From contig OY978530.1 in assembly GCA_963854835.1 (NCBI GenBank), positions 27,866,637 to 27,930,636 on the forward strand: a stretch of DNA of 64,000 bases, in the 5' to 3' direction. The stretch comes from Megamerina dolium. Lineage: Eukaryota; Arthropoda; Insecta; Diptera; Megamerinidae. The translations under genes were made by a program, and so were the position numbers. The notes below the pieces were generated by a model. It saw nothing but the letters and a program-made list of their open reading frames with translations. It searched no databases and was not told where the DNA came from. The number at the start of each line of letters is the position of its first letter. The stretch's first letter is position 1. Positions 22,437 through 33,148 of the stretch are shown piece after piece.

Positions 22437-24885
22437 TCAGTGAAAGATACACAACAGAGAGTTGGGTGGCGAAAAGTGACAATTGAGACCTGTTGTACCA
22501 GTTTCATTGATTATAACATTACGAAACTGCTTGCTGGACTGCATACTAGCTATTTTACGAAGGTATTGGTTTGCGATTACGAAATTAAGACCGTTGTCGC
22601 TGAAAATTTGTATACATATGCCACGCCTTGCTACCAATCTTCGCAACTCAGCAACGAATGCTTATGTAGTCAACTCGATGATTGGTTCCAAATGAATCGC
22701 ATTTGTTGCGAGACATACAAACAGAGCAATGTAGGCCTTATATACCTTTGCGCCACGGCCCTTCCATGAACGTATTGTTATAAGTCCGCAATGATCAATA
22801 CCCGTAGTAACGAAAGGCATGCTCGGTTGGACACGTTGACGTGGCAATTGAACCATTTGTTGCTGATAAGGTATTGCTATATAACGTATGCATGTGGATT
22901 TCTAAATACATCGTCGCAAGTCTCTAGAACAGCCTATAATATGATATGAAAGCGATATATCGTTTGACGTGATCGTGCCGATGTTATCTCGTTGGAAGGA
23001 CCTCGTATTGGGAACAGTTTCGACTGTTATTTGTTGGCTGCGTAGACTTGAGCACTACCTCGGTGGAGTTCTGTGGAATCATTCGGTATTCCCAGAGCTT
23101 CAACTCAGCTGCAAGTAGGAATTCTGGGCCACACCACTATTGCTTTAAATGCAATAGGTGAATAGGTGTGACACCTCTTGTTGAGTGATCCTTTGGATTT
23201 TGAGAAGTAGGAACATACTTCCACGAAGTTGGTGATAAATTTGCAACGATCTTCGACACCCTGTTATCGACATATACGTTACGATGTCGAGGAAATCCAC
23301 GTATCCACTAATACACTACAATATCCACTAATACACTACGGCTTGGATGCATTCACTGCACCTGTTATAATACCGTTAATCTTTCTAGCATAAAATAGCC
23401 CACGCCTATATACAGTCCTTTTCAACAATATGTAACTCATGGGAATTTTTGCGATCTTCGTAAGGAATTTCCTGTAAGAATTCGTAGCAAATCGATGCCC
23501 ACTTTCGCAATCTTATGTCTGCGTTATCCAAAATTTGAATTAAGCCATTGGTGATGACTATAGCGCCATGCAATGTATCTGCACCGCTTACAACATATAA
23601 CCGTCCATGTAAAAATGTTCTATTAAATGATAGCGTGAATAGGGATAATGTTTCATATTGATAAGTACTCTAGAGGCAAGATATGATGATGGTGACGTAC
23701 AGTAAGTAAGCGTATTAAGTTGAAATATTTCGGGCTCTATGTTTGTATATTCATTCCAAAATATTTTTTGTAGACATCAATCTTTAACGTCGATCAATAT
23801 CTGTCGGTACATTTGGGAGATATCGGCTGAAACGCTATTCTATCGGAATCGTGTTAGAATAATGAAAAGATCGTTCTGAATAATTAGAACTGTTATTAAT
23901 CAGTCATACAAGGATAGGCCATTTGACGATTTAGTAGAAGCGTCGAACACAACTCTAAGCTTAGTGGTTGTGCTCGCTGATTTTAATATTGCATGGTGCG
24001 GCAAGAAATATGATTGACTGGCACTATTACCGAATTGTCTTTGACTCATATGACCTAATCTTAGAGAACGATACATATTGTTGTTTTCACATGGCATCTT
24101 TCCTTTCCATAGAATGATAGCATAGAACGTATAAACGCAACACTCTGTGTTTGCCCCAACCTCATCGACTTAGAGCTAACTGTCAATTTCGCGACAAAGC
24201 GTGCATCGCCTTGCATCCGATATGTTTCTGCGAAATGTCTCTTAATATCGCATTCCGTCGATATCGCATCCCCCTCTGCAGCACTTTCTTGGTTCCAAAA
24301 GCTCAGCTAGAGGTGATCAATATCAAGCAGTGACATCTGAAGTACATTAATTTCGATTAGGGGCACGTCAGAGGTGACGTTTCTAGCGGCTACTCAACGA
24401 AATAATGTACTTTTCGTCATTAACGTACCTTGTGGATGTACTATTTTAATGTTGATAATTGCGTTAAATACTACGCCAAGGAGTAAGTCTACTGTTGCGG
24501 GCTTATCAAAATACCGATCGACAATATTTAGAATTTTAAAATACTCCATATAAGCACTTGGTACCTGCAATTACGGCACATCATCGAGTAATTTTGGCAG
24601 CACATATGTGTTTGCGAGCGACTGGCGGACGTATCAATTCCACTAATCAATACTCTTGCATATGTACGAAGAAATAATGATCGCTGGGTGCATGAATCAG
24701 ATATTAATGTTGATTGTTATCCAGTATCCAGTAGCGCACGGCACGACTGTAATACATCGATTTTATCTTTTACCATTATGATCGCGGTCCGTAATACATT
24801 AAATGACATATTGTGCTTAGATGTTTGCAATGAATTAACAGACAGATCATGCAAAAGTGTATTGTCTTCGATTACGTTTTGCAAT
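22437..24885 (-). pseudogene. BEL/Pao pol relic (protease, RT, integrase)
   Basis: Read on the minus strand from 24,885. The protease ends in SCRALLDTG (about 24,725) with TAA replacing the usual next Ser, followed by TYARVLISGIDTSAS. RT starts SYFLPHHAILKSASTTTKLR and VVFDASTKSSNGLSLYD (24,000-23,900), with a TGA after it. A frame change gives SADISQMYRQILIDVK (about 23,830-23,783) and the active-site region FYMDGYML (about 23,610), in which the usual V-D-D is changed. The integrase is at 22,856-22,437: MVQLPRQRVQPSMPFVTTGI, AYIALFVCLATNAIHLEPI and FSDNGLNFV. Stops occur throughout. Gag is absent, removed by the deletion at 24,885. The part 23,781-24,885 is unit 1 of the tandem array. Confidence 0.8.
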
Positions 24886-25322
24886 AGCCTCTATCTGACC
24901 AAGACCGCTAATTTGTGACTCCTTGTCACATACTGCTCGAGGTGACCCTGCTAATTAACAGAACACTACGGATCTAGACCTGAGAGTTGATAAAATCTTT
25001 CCCCCAATACAGGGTGTTATGCGTTTCCGTGCCCACTGGATAGTTTGCAGCAGGGGGGCTATACTGACTGTAATTTAACGGTGCCTCTTTAATACCTGTC
25101 CGCCTCAGGGAGTAACTGTGGACTTTCCGGAGTATTGGGCTCTGTTTCGGACTACCTCCAAGTTCCTTCTAAACGATTAGACTGATATGCCTGATACGTC
25201 AGGTAAGAGGTCGTATATGAATAGTGGATAAATATTTAAAAATTGCCTCGGACAATCTCGAACACCCATAAAGGCCTCTCCTTGAGGGCAGGCCCACGTC
25301 CAAATCGAACACCACTGCAACT

Positions 25323-26652
25323 CGCTCCAAAATATCATCTCCATCGGGAAGCGGAAAGCATATGATACCAAAGTCAGGCCCGCCGCAGTCCCTAAAGCGT
25401 CTGTACGGAGGAGCACTCCTGTTCTGGCCACCAAAACACTGGAATCAAAGAAATCAGCGCAAGTTAGCAAAGGGTCCACCAAATCAGGACCCGCTGAAGC
25501 TAGGGCACTACCAAAGGATGATACTCCTGTTTCAGCAGCCACATCTCCTTTGGGATTAGAACCATCAACATCAGCTGCTGCCTCTATTTTGAGAGTTTCC
25601 GCTAAACCAATTAGCGGGTTCCTCCGTACATATCGAGAAAGAAGAGCCGTATTCAGGGTTACTGAAAAGCTCGGTGGTGGCCCCGCAACAGAACTCTCAG
25701 TGAGAGAAAAAGAATCTCTAGAGTGGGCAAGAAGTTTTATCGCAGAACGAGAAAATGTCCGTTCTTCTGGACTTGTGTCCACACGGCTACGATCGCACGA
25801 AGAGTAGCTGTCCAAGCCAAAAAAGGTGAAAACTTCGGGTTTGACCACATATAACGCTCAAGTACGCTTCTTTAGTGACATCGCGAAGTACCACCTTATC
25901 CTTGCCGTCATTGATAGGAACCATGAAGAAGGTGCACTGCTATTTGGGCAATGGCGTCTAGTGGGGATGAGTCTCCTAAGAATATACAGCGATATCCTGG
26001 TGAGGAACCAAGGCCCAGTAGTTTGCTGCAAAAATGCCGCATGGCATCAAGCACGCATCAAATTAATGTTCTGCGCGGACCAGAAATCGGCAGATCTCTT
26101 TAGAGAGGCCATCGGAATGTTGAGGAGATCTGGCCCAACGCACGGCTGGTATCCAGGTCACACGCCTGGATTCCAGCAGATCCCTCAGATCGTAAGGAGA
26201 TTTTGGACCATATTCGGCTATCAAATCCATCCCTTCCGACAGACGATTGGAAGGTAGTGAAGATGGGAGAGGCCAAGCAGAACTCAAGACAGATCGTTGT
26301 GATCTTGAATGACCTATTCTTGGCACCTCTCGCCAAACAGAAAGGGGTGATAAGCTATGGCTTCTCCCAAATCACCATGAAAGTCTATGAAAAAGACGCA
26401 GAAAGAGAAGGTCCAAAACTAGGGGATACAAAAAGTTCGGCACCGGTAGAGGTTATGTCGTGTGACGGAAATAGCGCTACGCTGTCAACGTCTGAGATGG
26501 ATAACCTCTTCCAAAATGTGGAAGTTAGTACAGCGGATGTGGTAGACCTACTATGCTACGAGGACACCGATACGACGGTGACCAACGCGTCTGTATTAAA
26601 TATTGCAAGGGAAACTGCTCAGGGTGGTCCAGATCAATCACCACCACTCTAA
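25323..26652 (+). pseudogene. LINE ORF1 (DUF4780-like), unit 1
   Basis: The frame reads RKAYDTKVRPAAVPK, a Ser/Thr/Ala-rich linker, then SGFLRTYRERRAVFRVTEKL and ELSVREKESLEWARSFIAE up to TAG at 25,805-25,807. The same frame continues with the basic KPKKVKTSGLTTYNAQVRFF, LILAVIDRNHEEGALLFGQW and RLVGMSLLRIYSDIL. That is the start of the conserved LINE ORF1 domain. A frameshift near 26,150-26,200 leads to DHIRLSNPSLPTDDWKVVK and PLAKQKGVISYGFSQITMKV, then an acidic tail ending SPPL at 26,652. Protein function would be nucleic-acid binding for the retroposition particle. One stop and one frameshift make it dead. The long minus-strand frame opposite it is a shadow. Confidence 0.7.
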
Positions 26653-26690
26653 AGCAGCTTCAGCTGCTCTTGCTCTTTGATTAAGCGATA

Positions 26691-27221
26691 AAGCGAAGGA
26701 CATTATTCTAATTCAGGAACCATCGGTCCTGGATGACATGGTGCGCATACTAAGCTCCCCAAACTATGGACTATACTACGCTAAAAACGCAGGTATGCCT
26801 TGATCATGTATTTTAGTGAAGAAATGCTATAAAGCATTCCTACTATCTGATTACAGCGACAAGGATACTGTAACCATTGCGTTAGATCATCAATCCCATA
26901 TGTATTGGCTGATGTTTGCGTACATGGCTCACGATCATACTGAGCTCCCACCTCATCCAAATCTGGTGATGGAAGCCAACGCCAACGCACGCCATTATAT
27001 CTGGGGCAACTCAGACAACAACGATCGAGGTGAGTCACTTCTTGAATATATTATTAGTTCCAACTTGATTCTCGCAAACATGGACATAGAACCGACCTTC
27101 ATTACCTGTAATAGGGAGGAAGTTTTATATATCACCTTTACAAACGACTCTTCAGACTCTCTAGTTAGGGAATGGAGGGTTGACAAAAATCACTCTTTTC
27201 AAGCATTAGCTTTTGCCTTGA
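26691..27221 (+). pseudogene. LINE ORF2 endonuclease fragment, unit 1
   Basis: KDIILIQEPSVLDDMVRILS (catalytic Glu in QEP), NYGLYYAKNAGMP then a TGA, and VKKCYKAFLLSDYSDKDTVT. A deletion joins PHPNLVMEANANARHYIWG, so the Asp-containing GCDAN motif is lost. SDNNDRGESLLEYIISSNLI and EPTFITCNREEVLYITFTND follow. It breaks off where the SDH motif should be (HSFQALAFAL). Inactive before the array formed, because all units share these lesions. Confidence 0.7.
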
Positions 27222-27230
27222 CGTTTAACG

Positions 27231-28335
27231 TCTTTAACGTCGATCAATATCTGTCGGTACATTTGGGAGATATCGGCTGAAACGCTATTCTATCGGAATC
27301 GTGTTAGAATAATGAAAAGATCGTTCTGAATAATTAGAACTGTTATTAATCAGTCATACAAGGATAGACCATTTGACGATTTAGTAGAAGCGTCGAACAC
27401 AACTCTAAGCTTAGTGGTTGTGCTCGCTGATTTTAATATTGCATGGTGCGGCAAGAAATATGATTGACTGGCACTATTACCGAATTGTCTTTGACTCATA
27501 TGACCTAATCTTAGAGAACGATACATATTGCTGTTTTCACATGGCATCTTTCCTTTCCATAGAATGATAGCATAGAACGTATAAACGCAACACTCTGTGT
27601 TTGCCCCAACCTCATCGACTTAGAGCTAACTGTCAATTTCGCGACAAAGCGTGCATCGCCTTGCATCCGATATGTTTCTGCGAAATGTCTCTTAATATCG
27701 CATTCCGTCGATATCGCATCCCCCTCTGCAGCACTTTCTTGGTTCCAAAAGCTCAGCTAGAGGTGATCAATATCAAGCAGTGACATCTGAAGTACATTAA
27801 TTTCGATTAGGGGCACGTCAGAGGTGACGTTTCTAGCAGCTACTCAACGAAATAATGTACTTTTCGTCATTAACGTACCTTGTGGATGTACTATATTAAT
27901 GTTGATAATTGCGTTAAATACTACGCCAAGGAGTAAGTCTACTGTTGCGGGCTTATCAAAATACCGATCGACAATATTTAGAATTTTAAAATACTCCATA
28001 TAAGCACTTGGTACCTGCAATTACGGCACATCATCGAGTAATTTTGGCAGCACATATGTGTTTGCGAGCGACTGGCGGACGTATCAATTCCACTAATCAA
28101 TACTCTTGCATATGTACGAAGAAATAATGATCGCTGGGTGCATGAATCAGATATTAATGTTGATTGTTATCCAGTATCCAGTAGCGCACGGCACGACTGT
28201 AATACATCGATTTTATCTTTTACCATTATGATCGCGGTCCGTAATACATTAAATGACATATTGTGCTTAGATGTTTGCAATGAATTAACAGACAGATCAT
28301 GCAAAAGTGTATTGTCTTCGATTACGTTTTGCAAT
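27231..28335 (-). pseudogene. BEL pol fragment (RT start and protease), unit 2
   Basis: Minus strand: protease end with DTG then stop, and RT from SYFLPHHAILKSASTTTKLR to SADISQMYRQILIDVK, where the unit junction cuts it. Same stops as in unit 1. No gag. Confidence 0.75.
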
Positions 28336-28772
28336 AGCCTCTATCTGACCAAGACCGCTAATTTGTGACTCCTTGTCACATACTGCTCGAGGTGACCCTG
28401 CTAATTAACAGAACACTACGGATCTAGACCTGAGAGTTGATAAAATCTTTCCCCCAATACAGGGTGTTATGCGTTTCCGTGCCCACTGGATAGTTTGCAG
28501 CAGGGGGGCTATACTGACTGTAATTTAACGGTGCCTCTTTAATACCTGTCCGCCTCAGGGAGTAACTGTGGACTTTCCGGAGTATTGGGCTCTGTTTCGG
28601 ACTACCTCCAAGTTCCTTCTAAACGATTAGACTGATATGCCTGATACGTCAGGTAAGAGGTCGTATATGAATAGTGGATAAATATTTAAAAATTGCCTCG
28701 GACAATCTCGAACACCCATAAAGGCCTCTCCTTGAGGGCAGGCCCACGTCCAAATCGAACACCACTGCAACT

Positions 28773-30102
28773 CGCTCCAAAATATCATCTCCATCGGGAA
28801 GCGGAAAGCATATGATACCAAAGTCAGGCCCGCCGCAGTCCCTAAAGCGTCTGTACGGAGAAGCACTCCTGTTCTGGCCACCAAAACACTGGAATCAAAG
28901 AAATCAGCGCAAGTTAGCAAAGGGTCCACCAAATCAGGACCCGCTGAAGCTAGGGCACTACCAAAGGATGATACTCCTGTTTCAGCAGCCACATCTCCTT
29001 TGGGATTAGAACCATCAACATCAGCTGCTGCCTCTATTTTGAGAGTTTCCGCTAAACCAATTAGCGGGTTCCTCCGTACATATCGAGAAAGAAGAGCCGT
29101 ATTCAGGGTTACTGAAAAGCTCGGTGGTGGCCCCGCAACAGAACTCTCAGTGAGAGAAAAAGAATCTCTAGAGTGGGCAAGAAGTTTTATCGCAGAACGA
29201 GAAAATGTCCGTTCTTCTGGACTTGTGTCCACACGGCTACGATCGCACGAAGAGTAGCTGTCCAAGCCAAAAAAGGTGAAAACTTCGGGTTTGACCACAT
29301 ATAACGCTCAAGTACGCTTCTTTAGTGACATCGCGAAGTACCACCTTATCCTTGCCGTCATTGATAGGAACCATGAAGAAGGTGCACTGCTATTTGGGCA
29401 ATGGCGTCTAGTGGGGATGAGTCTCCTAAGAATATACAGCGATATCCTGGTGAGGAACCAAGGCCCAGTAGTTTGCTGCAAAAATGCCGCATGGCATCAA
29501 GCACGCATCAAATTAATGTTCTGCGCGGACCAGAAATCGGCAGATCTCTTTAGAGAGGCCATCGGAATGTTGAGGAGATCTGGCCCAACGCACGGCTGGT
29601 ATCCAGGTCACACGCCTGGATTCCAGCAGATCCCTCAGATCGTAAGGAGATTTTGGACCATATTCGGCTATCAAATCCATCCCTTCCGACAGACGATTGG
29701 AAGGTAGTGAAGATGGGAGAGGCCAAGCAGAACTCAAGACAGATCGTTGTGATCTTGAATGACCTATTCTTGGCACCTCTCGCCAAACAGAAAGGGGTGA
29801 TAAGCTATGGCTTCTCCCAAATCACCATGAAAGTCTATGAAAAAGACGCAGAAAGAGAAGGTCCAAAACTAGGGGATACAAAAAGTTCGGCACCGGTAGA
29901 GGTTATGTCGTGTGACGGAAATAGCGCTACGCTGTCAACGTCTGAGATGGATAACCTCTTCCAAAATGTGGAAGTTAGTACAGCGGATGTGGTAGACCTA
30001 CTATGCTACGAGGACACCGATACGACGGTGACCAACGCGTCTGTATTAAATATTGCAAGGGAAACTGCTCAGGGTGGTCCAGATCAATCACCACCACTCT
30101 AA
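28773..30102 (+). pseudogene. LINE ORF1, unit 2
   Basis: Copy of the unit 1 ORF1 with the same TAG (29,255-29,257) and the same frameshift. One private base turns the codon for Gly to Glu in an alternative frame near 28,861. The LINE half spans 28,336-30,671. Confidence 0.7.
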
Positions 30103-30140
30103 AGCAGCTTCAGCTGCTCTTGCTCTTTGATTAAGCGATA

Positions 30141-30671
30141 AAGCGAAGGACATTATTCTAATTCAGGAACCATCGGTCCTGGATGACATGGTGCGCATAC
30201 TAAGCTCCCCAAACTATGGACTATACTACGCTAAAAACGCAGGTATGCCTTGATCATGTATTTTAGTGAAGAAATGCTATAAAGCATTCCTACTATCTGA
30301 TTACAGCGACAAGGATACTGTAACCATTGCGTTAGATCATCAATCCCATATGTATTGGCTGATGTTTGCGTACATGGCTCACGATCATACTGAGCTCCCA
30401 CCTCATCCAAATCTGGTGATGGAAGCCAACGCCAACGCACGCCATTATATCTGGGGCAACTCAGACAACAACGATCGAGGTGAGTCACTTCTTGAATATA
30501 TTATTAGTTCCAACTTGATTCTCGCAAACATGGACATAGAACCGACCTTCATTACCTGTAATAGGGAGGAAGTTTTATATATCACCTTTACAAACGACTC
30601 TTCAGACTCTCTAGTTAGGGAATGGAGGGTTGACAAAAATCACTCTTTTCAAGCATTAGCTTTTGCCTTGA
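30141..30671 (+). pseudogene. LINE endonuclease fragment, unit 2
   Basis: As in unit 1: QEP box, TGA after AGMP, missing GCDAN block, ends at the array junction. Confidence 0.7.
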
Positions 30672-30680
30672 CGTTTAACG

Positions 30681-31838
30681 TCTTTAACGTCGATCAATAT
30701 CTGTCGGTACATTTGGGAGATATCGGCTGAAACGCTATTCTATCGGAATCGTGTTAGAATAATGAAAAGATCGTTCTGAATAATTAGAACTGTTATTAAT
30801 CAGTCATACAAGGATAGACCATTTGACGATTTAGTAGAAGCGTCGAACACAACTCTAAGCTTAGTGGTTGTGCTCGCTGATTTTAATATTGCATGGTGCG
30901 GCAAGAAATATGATTGACTGGCACTATTACCGAATTGTCTTTGACTCATATGACCTAATCTTAGAGAACGATACATATTGCTGTTTTCACATGGCATCTT
31001 TCCTTTCCATAGAATGATAGCATAGAACGTATAAACGCAACACTCTGTGTTTGCCCCAACCTCATCGACTTAGAGCTAACTGTCAATTTCGCGACAAAGC
31101 GTGCATCGCCTTGCATCCGATATGTTTCTGCGAAATGTCTCTTAATATCGCATTCCGTCGATATCGCATCCCCCTCTGCAGCACTTTCTTGGTTCCAAAA
31201 GCTCAGCTAGAGGTGATCAATATCAAGCAGTGACATCTGAAGTACATTAATTTCGATTAGGGGCACGTCAGAGGTGACGTTTCTAGCAGCTACTCAACGA
31301 AATAATGTACTTTTCGTCATTAACGTACCTTGTGGATGTACTATATTAATGTTGATAATTGCGTTAAATACTACGCCAAGGAGTAAGTCTACTGTTGCGG
31401 GCTTATCAAAATACCGATCGACAATATTTAGAATTTTAAAATACTCCATATAAGCACTTGGTACCTGCAATTACGGCACATCATCGAGTAATTTTGGCAG
31501 CACATATGTGTTTGCGAGCGACTGGCGGACGTATCAATTCCACTAATCAATACTCTTGCATATGTACGAAGAAATAATGATCGCTGGGTGCATGAATCAG
31601 ATATTAATGTTGATTGTTATCCAGTATCCAGTAGCGCACGGCACGACTGTAATACATCGATTTTATCTTTTACCATTATGATCGCGGTCCGTAATACATT
31701 AAATGACATATTGTGCTTAGATGTTTGCAATGAATTAACAGACAGATCATGCAAAAGTGTATTGTCTTCGATTACGTTTTGCAATTTGAAAATGTACATT
31801 CCGTTAGGGGATGCTTTTCTCGTAGGCAATTCTGGCAA
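30681..31838 (-). pseudogene. BEL pol fragment (protease and RT start), unit 3
   Basis: In the long units the protease continues upstream without the deletion: MPELPTRKASPNGMYIFKLQ, VLRTAIIMVKDKIDVLQSCR and ALLDTG, then a stop in place of Ser. The RT part is as in the other units. This continuity with gag shows that the short units are the deleted ones. Confidence 0.75.
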
Positions 31839-32373
31839 ATACAGTTTGTTTTCACATGTTCATTTCGTGCGGATTTTAAAAGAGCTTGATAATTGATAAT
31901 TGATATTGATTGATAAACAACTTACATTGGTATAGCTCATGAGTCTCGTTACATTTAAAACATGATTTAATTTTCATGCTTAACACGCGTGATTTCGCTG
32001 TTCTTGACGTAATAATACATGTAGTTTCATATTTCTCACGATCCATTACGCGATCATTGAAAAATGATAAAAATTGTTGGAACGTCGGTTCCTCTATATT
32101 TCTGGTATCTCGGGACCAAGCGAGCATTGTATTAGGCGGTAGTTTCTTAGAAAAATGATATATAAGCACTCCACACCAGGATTCGACTGGTTGGATTAGA
32201 ACGTGTAATGCATTGTAATTTTCATTAATTTTATTATAAAAGCTTTTGAGCTCGGTATATGCGTCGTTAAATAATGATTTTTGCTGACTAAGTATTAATA
32301 TAGAATTATAAATTTTATTGTTGCTTGTAATTATGAAGAAATGTACATTATGTGCGTTACTATCAACTGACAA
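31790..32373 (-). pseudogene. BEL gag fragment, unit 3
   Basis: Minus strand: FSKKLPPNTMLAWSRDTRNI, EEPTFQQFLSFFNDRVMDRE and the first knuckle CFKCNETHELYQC. This is the C-terminal half of a BEL gag (capsid end plus nucleocapsid). The frame ends early at LSIIKLF because a run of AATTGAT repeats near 31,890-31,905 has one copy fewer than in unit 4, shifting the frame before the second knuckle. The N-terminus is missing. Confidence 0.7.
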
Positions 32374-32649
32374 GTCGGAAGTAAATACGAGAGAGAGTAC
32401 GAATTATAACGAATGACAGTCAGAGATGACATATCATTTACATGCAGAGTTGCATTTTTAGATAGTCGTCAACACCAAGATTCACATTTTATAGTGTAAA
32501 CCACCATGACGGCAAGCACATGGTGGAACAAGCATTCTCATTAGAAGCAGTATTAAACATTTTCTTAGAAGAATATTCAACAAAATACATACAACTCACT
32601 TCAATTTGTCTGTAGTGTTTTAGCAAAAATATCACACTCGCCGCTATTC

Positions 32650-32975
32650 CTACTACGTTTTGCAGTAAACAAAAGCGTATATAAAAGATTCTGTGATAAG
32701 CTAGGTAACAGATTCTTGGTGATTATTACAGCAAACATACGTATTGGAGTCCTCGTCTTATAAATCCTAAAAGATGGCAACATATAATAAGTCCACAAAA
32801 GATACTAAATTTTCTGTCTCCCGGTCAGCCAACACATTGGCCAACAGATATCTTGGAAATTCCTAGTTTGATTGATTTTGCAATCGTCCGAAACCGTAAT
32901 CGAAATACTGCCACCGCCGATACAAGTTACGAACTATGCTCAGATCACCCTCCTGTGATATATTATTTAAATTAA
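32650..32975 (+). pseudogene. Jockey endonuclease scrap, unit 3
   Basis: Plus strand, in changing frames: LGNRFLVI (usual LVxGD...), then LSPGQPTHWPTDILEIPSLI, DFAIVRNRNRNTA and LCSDHPPVIYYLN. These are the last two motifs of the Jockey ORF2 endonuclease, as at 10,868-11,005 and 56,720-56,850. Confidence 0.6.
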
Positions 32976-33148
32976 CGTTCTCCAATGTTAAACTTACCTT
33001 TTAGGCCTACATCCTCAAAGACAGAATGGCGAAATAAAGTGAATAAGTAGTCACGACAATACTAGTCCTACAATACAGTCCTACAATCCTACAATAATTA
33101 TTAATTATAACTAGAAAATTACCTTACAGTTGGCTGGGGCCGACCAAC

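Larger units (their letters stand above)
24886..27221 (+). mobile_element. LINE fragment, unit 1 (5'UTR, ORF1, partial endonuclease)
   Basis: Non-coding leader to about 25,320, then ORF1 and the start of ORF2. The same LINE continues with its 3' end only after the last unit (50,658-51,208). The RT is missing everywhere. Confidence 0.8.
23781..27230. repeat. Array unit 1 (short form)
   Basis: BEL half 23,781-24,885, LINE half 24,886-27,221, filler CGTTTAACG 27,222-27,230. The BEL half has private bases absent from units 2-5 (for example GGATAGGCC near 23,914, GTTGTT near 24,080 and CTATTTTAATG near 24,442). These fit its role as the founding left edge. Confidence 0.95.
27231..30680. repeat. 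Array unit 2 (short form)
   Basis: Same length and composition as unit 1. Its BEL half carries the base variants of units 3-5 (GATAGACC, TTGCTGTT), but it shares with unit 1 the loss of the 3.3-kb middle and the LINE-half variants. That is a mixture expected from unequal exchange. Confidence 0.95.

Noticed and set aside
25177..25848. A 223-226 codon minus-strand frame, repeated at 28,627, 35,382, 42,010 and 48,748
   Set aside because: It lies opposite the LINE ORF1 coding sequence, has no recognisable domain, and is open in all copies only because the copies are nearly identical. I treat it as an antisense shadow.
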